Assembly (NCBI RefSeq): GCF_001544695.2
Contig: NZ_FCOM02000021.1
Span: 1-64,000, forward strand
Direction of reading: 5' to 3'
Source: Caballeronia arvi
GTDB taxonomy: Bacteria; Pseudomonadota; Gammaproteobacteria; Burkholderiales; Burkholderiaceae
Length of the DNA stretch: 64,000 nt
Below, piece by piece: positions 17,235-25,828 of this stretch. The notes beneath the pieces are model-generated. The model saw only the letters and a program-made list of their open reading frames with translations. It did not search any database and had not been told where the DNA came from. Position numbers and translations under genes: made by a program. The first letter of the stretch is position 1, and every line of letters starts with the position of its first letter.

Positions 17235-17984
17235 ATGAAGATAATGACCGCAGTGAAACGCGTCGTTGACTACAACGTCAAGGTGCGCGTGAAGTCGGAC
17301 CAGAGCGGCGTGGATATCGGCAACGTGAAGATGTCGATGAACCCGTTCGACGAAATCGCCACCGAAGCCGCCGTGCGCCTCAAGGAAGCCGGCACGGCGA
17401 GCGAAGTGATCGCGGTATCGTGCGGGCTCGCGCAGAGCCAGGAAACGCTGCGCACGGCGCTTGCGATCGGCGCGGATCGCGGCGTGCTCGTCGAAACCGA
17501 TGCCGAGCTTCAACCGCTCGCCGTGGCCAAGCTGCTGAAGGCGGTCATCGATAAAGAGCAACCGCAACTCGTGATTCTCGGCAAGCAGGCCATCGACGAC
17601 GATGCCGGCCAGACCGGCCAGATGCTCGCCGCCCTGCTCGACTGGCCGCAGGCGACCTTCGCGAGCCACATCGAAATCGGCGATGACAAAGCGACCGTCA
17701 TGCGCGAAGTCGATGGCGGTCTCGAAGTGATAACGCTGAAGCTGCCCGCGATCGTCACGACCGATCTGCGCCTGAACGAGCCGCGCTACGTGACGCTGCC
17801 GAACATCATGAAGGCGAAGAAGAAGCCGATCGAGACGGTCAGGCCCGCCGATCTGAACGTCGATCCCGCGCCGCGCCTGAAGACGCTTAAGGTCGTCGAG
17901 CCGCCGGTGCGCAAGGCGGGCGTCATGGTGCCGAATGTCGCGGCGCTGGTCGAGAAACTCAAAACCGAAGCGAAGGTGATCTGA
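17235..17984 (+). CDS. etfB: electron transfer flavoprotein subunit beta (set A copy)
   Basis: A 249-residue ETF beta subunit, the AMP-binding partner of ETF alpha. It begins [19 protein letters not shown], carries [16 protein letters not shown], and has the ADP-binding signature region [25 protein letters not shown] and the C-terminal [11 protein letters not shown] docking segment. The stop codon is directly followed by the ETF alpha ATG, so the two are co-translated. The pair carries electrons from flavin dehydrogenases (probably the DAO-family enzyme at 15488) to the divergently encoded ETF-QO. A second beta/alpha pair lies in set C at 46945, clearly paralogous but separately diverged. Confidence 0.95.
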   Translation: MKIMTAVKRVVDYNVKVRVKSDQSGVDIGNVKMSMNPFDEIATEAAVRLKEAGTASEVIAVSCGLAQSQETLRTALAIGADRGVLVETDAELQPLAVAKLLKAVIDKEQPQLVILGKQAIDDDAGQTGQMLAALLDWPQATFASHIEIGDDKATVMREVDGGLEVITLKLPAIVTTDLRLNEPRYVTLPNIMKAKKKPIETVRPADLNVDPAPRLKTLKVVEPPVRKAGVMVPNVAALVEKLKTEAKVI

Positions 17985-18914
17985 ATGACGACACTCATCA
18001 TTGCCGAACACGACAATGCATGGTTGAAAAACGCGACGCTGCATACGATCGCGGCGGCCAGCCAGCTTGCGAACGGCGTGCATGTGCTCATCGCGGGAAG
18101 CGGTGCGCGTGCCGTCGCAGAAGCCGCCGCGCAGATCGCGGGCGTCGAGCAAGTCCTGCTCGCCGATGCGCCGCATCTCGCCGATGGGCTCGCTGAAAAC
18201 GTCGCGGCGCAGGTCGTCGCGCTGGCGAAGGATTACACGCACGTCTTTTTCCCGGCGACGGCCGCGGGCAAGAACATTGCGCCGCGCGTGGCGGCGAAGC
18301 TGAATGCATCGCAGATTTCGGACGTGATCGCGATCGATTCCGCCGACACGTTTCAACGCCCGATCTACGCGGGCAACGCGATCGCCACGGTGCAATCGGG
18401 CGATGCGGTGATAGTCGCGACCATCCGCACGACGGCGTTCGATGCGGCGCCATCGACGGGCGGCAATGCGTCGATCACCGATGTTCAAGCGGCTGCCGAT
18501 ACGGGGCTGTCGAGCTTCGTGCGCCGCGAGATTGCGAAGAGCGATCGGCCGGAGTTGACTGCGGCGCGCGTCGTCGTGTCGGGCGGACGCGGGCTCGGCA
18601 GCGCGGAGAATTTCGCATTGCTCGATCCGCTCGCGGAGAAACTGGGCGCGGCAGTCGGCGCATCACGCGCGGCGGTCGATTCGGGCTATGCGGCGAACGA
18701 TTTGCAAGTCGGGCAAACGGGCAAGATCGTCGCGCCGGAGTTGTATGTCGCAGTGGGCATCTCGGGCGCCATTCAGCATCTCGCGGGGATGAAGGATTCG
18801 AAGGTGATCGTCGCGATCAACAAGGATGCCGATGCGCCGATTTTCGGGGTCGCGGATTATGGGCTCGTCGGGGACTTGTTCGAGGTCGTGCCGGAGTTGG
18901 GGGAGGTGTTGTGA
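17985..18914 (+). CDS. etfA: electron transfer flavoprotein subunit alpha (set A copy)
   Basis: A 309-residue FAD-binding ETF alpha subunit. The FAD-binding C-terminal half includes [56 protein letters not shown] and [27 protein letters not shown], all standard for the family. The ATG abuts the stop of the beta gene. It is the last gene of the operon that starts at 15488, and a hairpin with a pyrimidine-rich tail follows at 18932. Its partner ETF-QO is encoded divergently at the head of the same control region, so set A carries the whole route from flavin dehydrogenase to the quinone pool. Confidence 0.95.
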   Translation: MTTLIIAEHDNAWLKNATLHTIAAASQLANGVHVLIAGSGARAVAEAAAQIAGVEQVLLADAPHLADGLAENVAAQVVALAKDYTHVFFPATAAGKNIAPRVAAKLNASQISDVIAIDSADTFQRPIYAGNAIATVQSGDAVIVATIRTTAFDAAPSTGGNASITDVQAAADTGLSSFVRREIAKSDRPELTAARVVVSGGRGLGSAENFALLDPLAEKLGAAVGASRAAVDSGYAANDLQVGQTGKIVAPELYVAVGISGAIQHLAGMKDSKVIVAINKDADAPIFGVADYGLVGDLFEVVPELGEVL

Positions 18915-18931
18915 GTGGGTGAATGGAGATG

Positions 18932-18975
18932 GGCCGCCGGCGCGTTGTCTGCATGGGGCGGCCTATCCTTCTTTT
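18932..18975 (+). terminator. likely rho-independent terminator after ETF alpha
   Basis: GGCCGCC (18932-18938) pairs with GGCGGCC (18957-18963) over an 18-base loop and is followed by the T-rich tail tatccttctttt. It lies 18 bases after the ETF alpha stop. Confidence 0.6.
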
Positions 18976-19237
18976 CCGCGACAGAGCGAGGAATCGTCAT
19001 GAACGGTGTCGCTACGCTTGTCGGCCCGCGCTGTTCAGCGCGATGGATGCATCACTAGCGCCGTGACGCCTCCACGATTTTTTGAGTTTTCCCCCTATCA
19101 CCCATCAGTCACCTGAACTCCATTCCACCTCGACGGCGACGGAGTTTTTCACAATCAGGACGAGTTTCGATCATGGCGCTTAGTAACCTTCTAAAGTCAC
19201 GATCAACTGTTGCTTCGGCTTGCTGTCGGTCACTGCG
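18976..19237. other. gene-free spacer between set A and the PAAR island
   Basis: No convincing coding frame was seen. The stretch marks the change from GC-rich set A DNA to the lower-GC island. A weak inverted repeat, AACTCC (19116-19121) with GGAGTT (19141-19146) followed by tttc, could terminate transcription from either side. Confidence 0.4.
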
Positions 19238-19723
19238 TCAGGGTATATCAAGATAATGCGAGACGGTCAAAGTTGCATAGGGTATCTTCGCGAAGTCTTT
19301 CTTCTGATTCACCATATGACCGTCGATGTATGCTTCCGCGAACATGTTGACCTCGAAGTGCGATCCGCGCTTGTCTTTGTAGTAGCCCCGTGGCGCGTCC
19401 CACTGGCAGCACGAGAACCGAAGGTTCTCCCACTCTGCCCAAGTGGCCAGCCACGCATCGACCTTCTCGATGTCCTTCCCTTGGACACGGTAAGTCGCCT
19501 CGAAGCCCGGCACTTTAGGTTCGTCCGAAACGACAGACTTGCAGCCGATGAACGTCACATCGGGACGCGCATGACCAATCTCTTTAAGGTAATCGCCGCA
19601 TGCAAGCGGCGGCTCTGCGGTAACGGCCGATGCAGCACTAGGCATTGTCCGAACGTCTGCTGCGCTGTCCGCTGAGGCTATCGACAACAGACAAGACAGG
19701 CTGAGAATTGCCAGTCGTTTCAC
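19238..19723 (-). CDS. exported protein, DUF4952-like; probable immunity partner of the putative effector
   Basis: A 161-residue protein with a clear signal peptide (MKRLAILSLSCLLSIASADSA), so it should act in the periplasm. The mature part contains CGDYLKEIG, TFIGCKSV and SCCQWDAPRGYYKDKRG, with four or five cysteines that could form disulfides. It resembles the DUF4952 group as I remember it; that match is from memory and not tested. The gene overlaps the end of the putative effector gene by four bases (its start at 19723, the effector stop at 19720). A small exported protein translated with a peptidoglycan-directed candidate toxin is the typical position of an immunity protein. GC content is visibly lower than in the flanking operons. 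Confidence 0.6.
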   Translation of the reverse strand: MKRLAILSLSCLLSIASADSAADVRTMPSAASAVTAEPPLACGDYLKEIGHARPDVTFIGCKSVVSDEPKVPGFEATYRVQGKDIEKVDAWLATWAEWENLRFSCCQWDAPRGYYKDKRGSHFEVNMFAEAYIDGHMVNQKKDFAKIPYATLTVSHYLDIP

Positions 19724-20484
19724 TTAGTCACCTCTAATAGAGCTACATACTTTCCATCGGTATTAGGGAGCCGATGCGAAATCAGGAAGTTATAGACCGT
19801 GTTCCACCGATGGATGTCATAAACCGTCACGCAGCCATCCGACAAGTGCCCGATATGAACGTATCGCGACGAGTTACCCGCTCCGCTCTGTAACTCTATA
19901 GGAAACCAAACATCATTCGCCTTTATCTTTCCGGGATATGTGTTGCGATAGCCTTCAGTAGATGTTTTGGCGTGAGAGTAGTCAGGCGCCATGATTCGAT
20001 AAGTGCCCTGTGGGATGGGGGTGAAGGTGCTATCCCAGGCGCTGTTAAGCGTTACAGTGATGTCCTGATCACCAACCGTCAGTGCGGCCCACTGCTGAAG
20101 ACGACGCCCCTTAATAGGCGAGTTCTCCTCGCTCATGCGGCCATACCGTACTCTAAGAGTTTCGGTCGATTGCGTGCTGGGTGTTTTTTGCAGGTATTCT
20201 TTCGCTGCCTTGCTGTTCATCGATACAACCTCACCCTTTGCGATACCCCCGTCCAGTACTTGGAAGTATGTCCGGTCACCTTCATCTTTAACCAGTGCGA
20301 CCTTTGTGTATTCGCAAAGGCTTTTTCTCTTACCTGTAGATTCCAGACGCACATCCACCCAACCGTGGGTGTCCTCAGGCAATCGGATATAGCGAATATC
20401 GACGGTTACGTGATGTCTACTATCTGGGTTAGGGTTCGTAGTCGTGCGACGGTTTTTAATGTAATCAACGTAGGAATCAGCCAT
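19720..20484 (-). CDS. putative secreted effector with L,D-transpeptidase (YkuD)-like active-site motif
   Basis: A 254-residue protein without a signal peptide. The C-terminal part has RYVHIGHLSDGCVTVYD, which resembles the histidine and cysteine of L,D-transpeptidases (HxxxSxGC pattern), and a preceding PQGTYRI / PIELQSGAG beta region of the kind seen in that fold. It lies directly downstream of three PAAR-like genes and overlaps an exported candidate immunity gene. T6SS effectors of the Tlde1 type use an L,D-transpeptidase fold to attack peptidoglycan, so a comparable role is inferred here. The N-terminal half (residues 1-110) shows no domain I recognise. The assignment rests on one motif plus gene context. 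Confidence 0.55.
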   Translation of the reverse strand: MADSYVDYIKNRRTTTNPNPDSRHHVTVDIRYIRLPEDTHGWVDVRLESTGKRKSLCEYTKVALVKDEGDRTYFQVLDGGIAKGEVVSMNSKAAKEYLQKTPSTQSTETLRVRYGRMSEENSPIKGRRLQQWAALTVGDQDITVTLNSAWDSTFTPIPQGTYRIMAPDYSHAKTSTEGYRNTYPGKIKANDVWFPIELQSGAGNSSRYVHIGHLSDGCVTVYDIHRWNTVYNFLISHRLPNTDGKYVALLEVTK

Positions 20485-20486
20485 CT

Positions 20487-21053
20487 TTAGACTACCAGTT
20501 CAATGTCCATGTAAATCGGTTTGTTCGAAGAGACGCGCGTGGTTTCACCCTTGGCGTTCGAGACGCCTTCGTAGATGTCGCCCGCCTCAGTCGTGATGCG
20601 GTATCGCAGACCCGCAATCGGGTTGCCTCTCTCATCCTGCAAGACAATCAGTTCGTCGTAGCTTTGCGCGGGCGATGGCGCTGAGGCTGACGCAAGATTT
20701 TGTGCGACCGATGAGGTTCGCGGCGAGTTGGGTGTATCGAAGACGATCCAATCCGTCCCATAGGCGGCGATGATCGCCGGTTTGGTGTCGCAGTTGCATA
20801 CCACACGGTCGCCGCCGACCGCCTGAAACTGACCGCCCTCGTACAAGCGAGCGCCGAGGTCACAAGGCGCTCCGCAGATGATGCGTCCAACCGTTTTGCA
20901 TACCCCGCAATAGGCGTTATCGCCAATCATCGACATGCGACGAAGGCGTCCCTTGTCGTCTTTGATAAGGTTGGTGCTGCTCCCGGCCATTACGTAACTG
21001 TCCGTGCTCCCGGTGAGTCGATCACCTTCCACTGCTGAAAAGAACTGTCCCAT
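20487..21053 (-). CDS. PAAR-like protein with C-terminal transthyretin-like extension
   Basis: About 188 residues from the ATG at 21053. The N-terminal part (VEGDRLTGSTDSYVMAG to CNCDTKPAIIA) follows the PAAR-tip plan, with cysteine/histidine-rich metal-site-like positions (YCGVCK, CGAPCD, VCNCD). The last 60 residues (SYDELIVLQDERGNPIAGLRYRI then ISMDIEL-type strands) match a small beta domain shared with the next gene upstream, probably an adaptor that carries the downstream effector. It ends two bases before the putative effector start. PAAR proteins cap the VgrG spike of the type VI secretion system; no VgrG, Hcp or other T6SS gene is in this window. Confidence 0.68.
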   Translation of the reverse strand: MGQFFSAVEGDRLTGSTDSYVMAGSSTNLIKDDKGRLRRMSMIGDNAYCGVCKTVGRIICGAPCDLGARLYEGGQFQAVGGDRVVCNCDTKPAIIAAYGTDWIVFDTPNSPRTSSVAQNLASASAPSPAQSYDELIVLQDERGNPIAGLRYRITTEAGDIYEGVSNAKGETTRVSSNKPIYMDIELVV

Positions 21054-21057
21054 CGCA

Positions 21058-21597
21058 CTACACCATAAGCTCGACAACAATACCTATCCGGCTATCCGCA
21101 TACACACGTTGCGTCGCACCCTGCGAATCCGTGACGCCTTCGAAGACTCGCCCATCGTCCACAGTGAGCTTGTAGCGAAGCCCCGCGACGGGGTTTCCTC
21201 CCTCGTCGCGCAGAACGATTAGCTCGTCATAGGACAGGTCCTTGCCCGCCGACGACCTGCTCGGGCCACTACGCCGTTCGACATGTGTGCCGGCATCAGA
21301 CGTGAAGCTCTGCCACATACGGCGCTCGGCATAGAACACCGGAGGCGGACTGCACCCGCAGATATTCACGTCTCCGCTAAGCGCCCACTGCCTCCCGTTA
21401 GGCCCGGTTCCGGGGTGCCGCCGCCCGCGCGGCGCGATGTAGCCGGTTTGCTTACATGCCGAACAGTAGGTGCTCATGCCAAGCGTGGCGATATGAACGC
21501 GCGGCGGCGGATTTGAGCATGTGACGTTTTTGAGCCCTTGCGTAATGACGGCGCTGCCTGCGCGGTCACCCTCGGCTAACAATGCGCGCTTGAACAT
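21058..21597 (-). CDS. PAAR-like protein with C-terminal transthyretin-like extension (second copy)
   Basis: A 179-residue protein starting MFKRALLAEGDRAGSAVI, the usual PAAR opening. It then shows CSNPPPRVHIATLGMSTYCSACK and a NICGCSPPPVF segment in place of the second PAAR repeat. The C-terminal domain DLSYDELIVLRDEGGNPVAGLRYKL ... VFEGVTDSQGATQRVY is clearly homologous to the end of the following gene (20487-21053), although the N-terminal halves differ. An AAGGAA ribosome-binding site lies ten bases before the ATG. The stop is four bases from the next start, so the genes are co-transcribed. Two PAAR carriers with the same tail beside one effector is unusual. Confidence 0.68.
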   Translation of the reverse strand: MFKRALLAEGDRAGSAVITQGLKNVTCSNPPPRVHIATLGMSTYCSACKQTGYIAPRGRRHPGTGPNGRQWALSGDVNICGCSPPPVFYAERRMWQSFTSDAGTHVERRSGPSRSSAGKDLSYDELIVLRDEGGNPVAGLRYKLTVDDGRVFEGVTDSQGATQRVYADSRIGIVVELMV

Positions 21598-21615
21598 CCG
21601 ATCGTGTTCCTTCGG

Positions 21616-22293
21616 TCAGGCAGTCGTCTCTTCTGCCACAATTTCAAACGTCCCCGAGCACGCGATACCTATGCGCTCAGGGCTGTCCGTGATGACATCC
21701 CCGTTGTCGAGGAGGCTGCCAACATAGGCCATCGGCTTGAACGTTGAACCGATCTTGAGTGCGAGGCCGGTGATGATTCGGGCGGTCGAACCATCCGGGT
21801 AATAAATGACGTTGCCGATTTCGCCGGCGTGCCCCAAGTCCTCTGTGTCCCACCAACCCGACGTTTCACGAAGGGCGCCGCCGCGCGCCGTCGTCGAACC
21901 ACGCATCGCGAGTCTGAAGCGCGGCGGCTGAGGCGGCACGACATAAGATGGATCGAACAGGCCTTCAATGACTTCCCCTTCTTCGACGTGGATACCGTGT
22001 TCCTCCAGAAGCGACTTGGCGATGCGATCACCGTTGCTCAGGCTGCTACCGACCAGCGCGTAAGGCACGACCCCATTTGTCAGCGCATACCCTGCGCCGT
22101 CCGTGATGACGGCCTCGCTGCCATCCGAGTAGCTGACGATGTCTCCGACCAAGGCGACGCGCAATCCAAGTATCTTGCCTGCGCCCGAAGCTGTGGACAC
22201 GAACCCGCCGCGTTCGGTACGTGAGCCGATCGAGGCAATCAGATAGGTCCTTTTGCCAGATGCTGTCATTTGTTTGTCCGTTGATGTAGTCAT
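21616..22293 (-). CDS. tandem PAAR-domain protein
   Basis: About 225 residues with two successive PAAR-like units. The first reads RTYLIASIGSRTERGG ... VALVGDIVSYSDGSEAVITDGAG, then YALVGSSLSNGDRI. The second reads RLAMRGSTTARGGAL ... GEIGNVIYYPDGSTARIITG, then MAYVGSLLDNGDVI. The ATG at 22293 is taken as start; an ATG at 22269 and a TTG at 22305 are alternatives, and none has a strong ribosome-binding site. It is the first gene of the probable five-gene operon running down to 19238. The repeated architecture suggests a self-contained tip; its cargo is presumably the product of a downstream gene. Confidence 0.68.
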   Translation of the reverse strand: MTTSTDKQMTASGKRTYLIASIGSRTERGGFVSTASGAGKILGLRVALVGDIVSYSDGSEAVITDGAGYALTNGVVPYALVGSSLSNGDRIAKSLLEEHGIHVEEGEVIEGLFDPSYVVPPQPPRFRLAMRGSTTARGGALRETSGWWDTEDLGHAGEIGNVIYYPDGSTARIITGLALKIGSTFKPMAYVGSLLDNGDVITDSPERIGIACSGTFEIVAEETTA

Positions 22294-22420
22294 TAGAGGA
22301 AACAAACTAACTGATCGTGCAAACAGATACGAGGGATTGGCCCGTCAAGTTTTGTCAAGCTTGCTGATAGACGCATATGATTGTTTTAAGGCAAATGATA
22401 TGCGTCTGTTGAATCAATCG

Positions 22421-22658
22421 CTCATGGCGATGCGTGCACAACTTGCAGGTTGAACGACATCATTGCTTGAGCACACGACACGGCACCAAGGTCGATGCCC
22501 TTGCCGTGCCGGTAGAGCAGCCACAAGCCGAACGCGCCGGGGTCAGGCTCTACGATGCGATCCTGCTGCCACGGTTGCAATGAACCTTGCTCCTCGATCG
22601 CACTGACAAGCCGCTCATTCTCGTTCGCCTGTGCGATCGCACGTTGCAGGACCGTCAT
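22421..22658 (-). CDS. small hypothetical protein, coupled to the preceding gene
   Basis: A 78-residue protein that I cannot assign. It begins MTVLQRAIAQANENERLVSAIEEQG and contains FGLWLLYRHGKGIDLG. The ATG overlaps the stop of the upstream gene as ATGA, which supports translation. There is no signal peptide or membrane segment. It lies between the PAAR genes and a divergent membrane protein gene in the low-GC island and may be accessory cargo of that island. Confidence 0.5.
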
Positions 22659-22948
22659 GCCATCGAGGCAGCGGACAGTGATTGTCTGTTTCCTTTTTCG
22701 GCTCCATGTAGGCGGCTCGGATCGAGCAGTACCGGGTTATGAGGGATCCCTTCGATGAGTGCCGCGCGTGCGATGCGTGCGATGTTCGGCAGGCTGTTCG
22801 CTGTAGTGCTTCCCTCGGCGACCTTCACGATGAGCCGCATGACTTCACGCAATCGGCGATTGTCGTGTTCAAGGTGCGTGATTCTCACCACGCGCATGTT
22901 CGGGTTCGTGTCGATGATTCTTAGGTCTGCATGATCGCGTTGAGGCAT
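22655..22948 (-). CDS. small hypothetical protein
   Basis: A 97-residue protein of unknown function. The ATG at 22948 has an excellent GGGGAGA ribosome-binding site seven bases upstream; the frame continues to 23011 but without one. The centre is helical and charged (RITHLEHDNRRLREVMRLIVKVAEG), perhaps a short coiled coil. The stop overlaps the start of the next small gene by four bases. It is divergent from the membrane protein at 22981 with only 32 bases between starts, so both promoters must overlap. Confidence 0.55.
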   Translation of the reverse strand: MPQRDHADLRIIDTNPNMRVVRITHLEHDNRRLREVMRLIVKVAEGSTTANSLPNIARIARAALIEGIPHNPVLLDPSRLHGAEKGNRQSLSAASMA

Positions 22949-22980
22949 AATTTTCTCCCCGTATGTCAGCAAGGAACACG

Positions 22981-23622
22981 ATGGATTGGATAAAGTATTT
23001 GTGGGCCGCATTGGGTGGTGGTGTTTTCACCGTTGCCGCACTCGGCGCGCTCGGGGCCTTGTTTAAAGACGTATTCACGGCATGGATGACACGCCGCGTA
23101 TCGCTTAGCCTCGATAAAAAGGCTGATCGATATAAGCATGAACTCGCTCGCGACATGGAGCACTACAAGGATGAGTTGAATCGCAGACAAAGCGTTGATC
23201 GGGTTAAGGCGGAAATTCGCAAGTCCGTTGCTGAAAGACTGCTTGATGCACGCCTTACCGCACTGCACGAAATCAATGCACAACTGAGCAGTTTTCCGTC
23301 ATGGTTGGTGGCGGGGATGGCCAGAAATTTTCAACGAATGGAACGTATCGAAGAGTTGAGGACTAGGCTCGACGCATTCGTTCCAGCAATCCAAAGCAAC
23401 GCGCTTTACTTCGATATCCAATTCGTGAGTGACTATCACGTTCTCCACCGGGCGCTTATCAATTATTCAATGGAATGGACCTCGGAAACAGTGCGTCCAT
23501 TGAGCCATCCCGACGCGATAGCTATAAGCACAGTCACGGCTATGCTTAAGCAACGTATTGATCATATGCTCAAGGCACTGCCGAGCGAGCTTTCCGCTCT
23601 CATAGTGAGCGATGAGGTTTAG
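22981..23622 (+). CDS. hypothetical membrane-anchored protein with coiled-coil region
   Basis: A 213-residue protein that I do not recognise. The start at 22981 has an AAGGAA ribosome-binding site; an upstream ATG at 22963 lacks one. One N-terminal membrane helix (WAALGGGVFTVAALGALGALF) is followed by a long charged helical stretch (DKKADRYKHELARDMEHYKDELNRR) that is probably a coiled coil in the cytoplasm. The rest is mostly helical without known motifs. Codon use and base composition are less GC-rich than in the metabolic operons. It is the only plus-strand gene of the island. No function is inferred. Confidence 0.6.
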   Translation: MDWIKYLWAALGGGVFTVAALGALGALFKDVFTAWMTRRVSLSLDKKADRYKHELARDMEHYKDELNRRQSVDRVKAEIRKSVAERLLDARLTALHEINAQLSSFPSWLVAGMARNFQRMERIEELRTRLDAFVPAIQSNALYFDIQFVSDYHVLHRALINYSMEWTSETVRPLSHPDAIAISTVTAMLKQRIDHMLKALPSELSALIVSDEV

Positions 23623-23846
23623 ACGCCCCCTGCATCGCCCAACGTGAACATTATCCCGTTGTAATGGCAGATTTCTCCATCGACGCATCGCCTTGGTTTA
23701 AGTGAGTTAGCAAGCATACGAACGTAGCAGGAACGCGAAACCAGCCGCTGACAGAGAAAGGACAATCTCAACAAATTTTGACGGGTTCGTTTCGCGTTCT
23801 TTGAATTCTGGCGCGTGATTGCGCCGTAAAAGGCGCTTGTCGGATT

Positions 23847-24650
23847 TCAAAGCCCGATCAACCGCACCGCTTCAACCGCAGCCCCAACCATCCGCTCCAC
23901 AACCGGCTGCACTTGCCCCGCAAGATCATCACGATACGCAAACGGCGCCGCCTCATTCATATACGTCGACTGGCACATCTCCAGTTGCACCGCATGAATA
24001 CCGCGCTCCGGCTGCCCATAAGCGCGCGTGATATACCCGCCCTTGAAGCGTCCATTCGCGATCCACGTATAAGGCTGATCGCCAAGCGTCGCGGTGATCG
24101 CATCGAGCACCGCAGAATCGCAACTGGCGCCCGAGTTCGTGCCGATGTTCAGATCCGGCAGCTTGCCTTCGAACAAACGCGGCAACACGCTTGCGATCGA
24201 ATGCGCCTCCCATAGCAGCACCGCGCCGAACTCGGCCTTCAGCCTGTCGAGCTCTTCACGCAGCTTCGCGTGATACGGCTTCCAGTACGTGTCCAGCCGA
24301 TGCTGCGCGTCCGCACTTTCAGGTCCGCGGCCATTGCGATACAGCGGCGCACCGCGAAACGTTTCAGTCGGATACAGGCCGGTTGTCGTCTGGCCGGGAT
24401 AAAGGCTCTCGCCGCTCGCCGGCCGGTTCAGATCGACGACGTAACGCGAAACCCGCGCGCCCAGCACCGATGCCCCGGCGCGCGCCGCGAAGGCATAGAG
24501 CGTGTCGAGATGCCAGTCGGTATCCGCGACGTCATCGGCGGCATCGGTCAGTTGCGCGCGAATATCGGCGGGAATCGTCGTGCCGAGATGGGGAATCGAA
24601 ATCAGCAAGGGAATGCTGCCCCGCTGAAAATGAAATACATCGCCTGTCAC
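23847..24650 (-). CDS. hutG: N-formylglutamate deformylase
   Basis: A 267-residue zinc amidohydrolase that converts N-formyl-L-glutamate to formate and glutamate. Family landmarks are SIPHLGTTIP near the N-terminus, the DVADTDWH segment, YVVDLNRPASGESLYPGQ, LLWEAHSIAS (histidine of the metal site), NIGTNSGASCD and VQLEMCQSTYM. This is the canonical HutG pattern, unlike the diverged relative at 35351. It is the last gene of the eight-gene set B operon; its start overlaps the stop of the FMN dehydrogenase gene by four bases. No upstream histidine-pathway genes are present, so the formylglutamate must come from elsewhere or the enzyme acts on a related N-formyl or amide product of the set B pathway. 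Confidence 0.88.
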   Translation of the reverse strand: MTGDVFHFQRGSIPLLISIPHLGTTIPADIRAQLTDAADDVADTDWHLDTLYAFAARAGASVLGARVSRYVVDLNRPASGESLYPGQTTTGLYPTETFRGAPLYRNGRGPESADAQHRLDTYWKPYHAKLREELDRLKAEFGAVLLWEAHSIASVLPRLFEGKLPDLNIGTNSGASCDSAVLDAITATLGDQPYTWIANGRFKGGYITRAYGQPERGIHAVQLEMCQSTYMNEAAPFAYRDDLAGQVQPVVERMVGAAVEAVRLIGL

Positions 24651-25819
24651 AGGCTGTTCTCCGTGAGTGTCATTCGTTCTTTCAAGCGCGTGTCGATGAA
24701 CGCCGCATCCAGCCCGTCGATGCGCGGACAGCCCAGCAACTGCATGCAGATTTCCAGTTCGCGTCGGAGCATGGCGAGAACATCGGCGGCGCCGTCGTGG
24801 CCGCGCACGGCGAGCCCGTACAGCGGCGCGCGTCCGAGCAGCACGCCTTCTGCGCCCAGCGCGACGGCCTTCGCGATATCGCTGCCGCGCCGCACGCCGC
24901 CATCGATCAGAACGTGCGCATGAGAAGGCGCGCTCGCGGCGACTTCCGCGAGTATGTCAAGCGCACTGCACACGCCGTCGAGCTGACGCCCGCCATGATT
25001 CGACAGCACGACGCCATCGGCATCGTGCGCGAAGGCGCGCCTGGCGTCGGCGGCGGTCTGAATCCCCTTGACGAGAATCTTGCCCTTCCAGTGACGGCGC
25101 AGCCACGCGATATCGCGCCAGTTCAGCGCGAGATCCATTTGCTTGTTCAGCGCGGCCGCCTGCTCCTCGATGCCCGGCCCGGTGCGCGCGCTCTTCGCGA
25201 TGTTCACGAGCTGCGGCACGCCGTGCATGCCGACGGCGGCGGTCCATCGCGGATGCATGGCGATGTCGCGAATCAGCGCTGGCGTCCAGCGCAAAGGCAG
25301 CGTGAAACCCGTGCGCTTGTAGTGATCGCGCTGGCCGGTGACGGGCGTATCGACGGTCAATAGCAACGTCGAAAATCCGCACGCGCGTGCGCGGGCCATC
25401 ATGTCTTCGGCGATCGCGCGATCGCGCTGCACGTAGAGCTGCAGCCACAGATCGCCGTCCGTTGCGGCGCGGACGTCTTCGATCAGACTCGTCGATGCCG
25501 TCGACAGCGCGAACGGCAAGCCCTGCGCATGCGCGGCTTTCGCGAGTGCCTCTTCCGCCCGAAAGCGGTACAGGCCATTCAATCCCGTAGGACCGACGAC
25601 AGCCGGCCACGCGGCGCGCTGTCCCGCGAGCGTCGTGCGCGTCTCGATCGTCGATACATCGACGAGCACGCGCGGTGCAAACGAGATTTTCGCGAACGCA
25701 TCGCGATTGCGGCGCAGCGTGAGTTGATCTTCGCTGCCGCCTTCGAGATAGCTGAAGGCGAAATCCGGCAGCCGGCGTTTCGCCGCCGCGCGATAGTCAT
25801 CGACGTTGGAGAAAGGCAT
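24647..25819 (-). CDS. FMN-dependent alpha-hydroxyacid dehydrogenase
   Basis: A 390-residue TIM-barrel flavoprotein of the glycolate oxidase/L-lactate dehydrogenase/mandelate dehydrogenase family. It shows the N-terminal FSYLEGGSEDQLTLRRNRDAF, LSTASTSLIEDV, the substrate-arginine and catalytic-histidine motif VLSNHGGRQLDGV, and the FMN-phosphate site LIDGGVRRGSDIAKAVALGAEGVLLGR. The expected reaction is oxidation of an L-2-hydroxyacid to the 2-keto acid. Set B therefore encodes both an L-type (this gene) and a D-type (25829) hydroxyacid-oxidising flavoenzyme. It lies nine bases after the FAD oxidase gene and overlaps hutG by four bases. The actual hydroxyacid is unknown. Confidence 0.9.
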   Translation of the reverse strand: MPFSNVDDYRAAAKRRLPDFAFSYLEGGSEDQLTLRRNRDAFAKISFAPRVLVDVSTIETRTTLAGQRAAWPAVVGPTGLNGLYRFRAEEALAKAAHAQGLPFALSTASTSLIEDVRAATDGDLWLQLYVQRDRAIAEDMMARARACGFSTLLLTVDTPVTGQRDHYKRTGFTLPLRWTPALIRDIAMHPRWTAAVGMHGVPQLVNIAKSARTGPGIEEQAAALNKQMDLALNWRDIAWLRRHWKGKILVKGIQTAADARRAFAHDADGVVLSNHGGRQLDGVCSALDILAEVAASAPSHAHVLIDGGVRRGSDIAKAVALGAEGVLLGRAPLYGLAVRGHDGAADVLAMLRRELEICMQLLGCPRIDGLDAAFIDTRLKERMTLTENSL

Positions 25820-25828
25820 CGTTATCGC

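Noticed and set aside
23811-23826. Hairpin ggcgcgtgattgcgcc next to the hutG stop as terminator
   Set aside because: It lacks a T-rich tail in the hutG direction.
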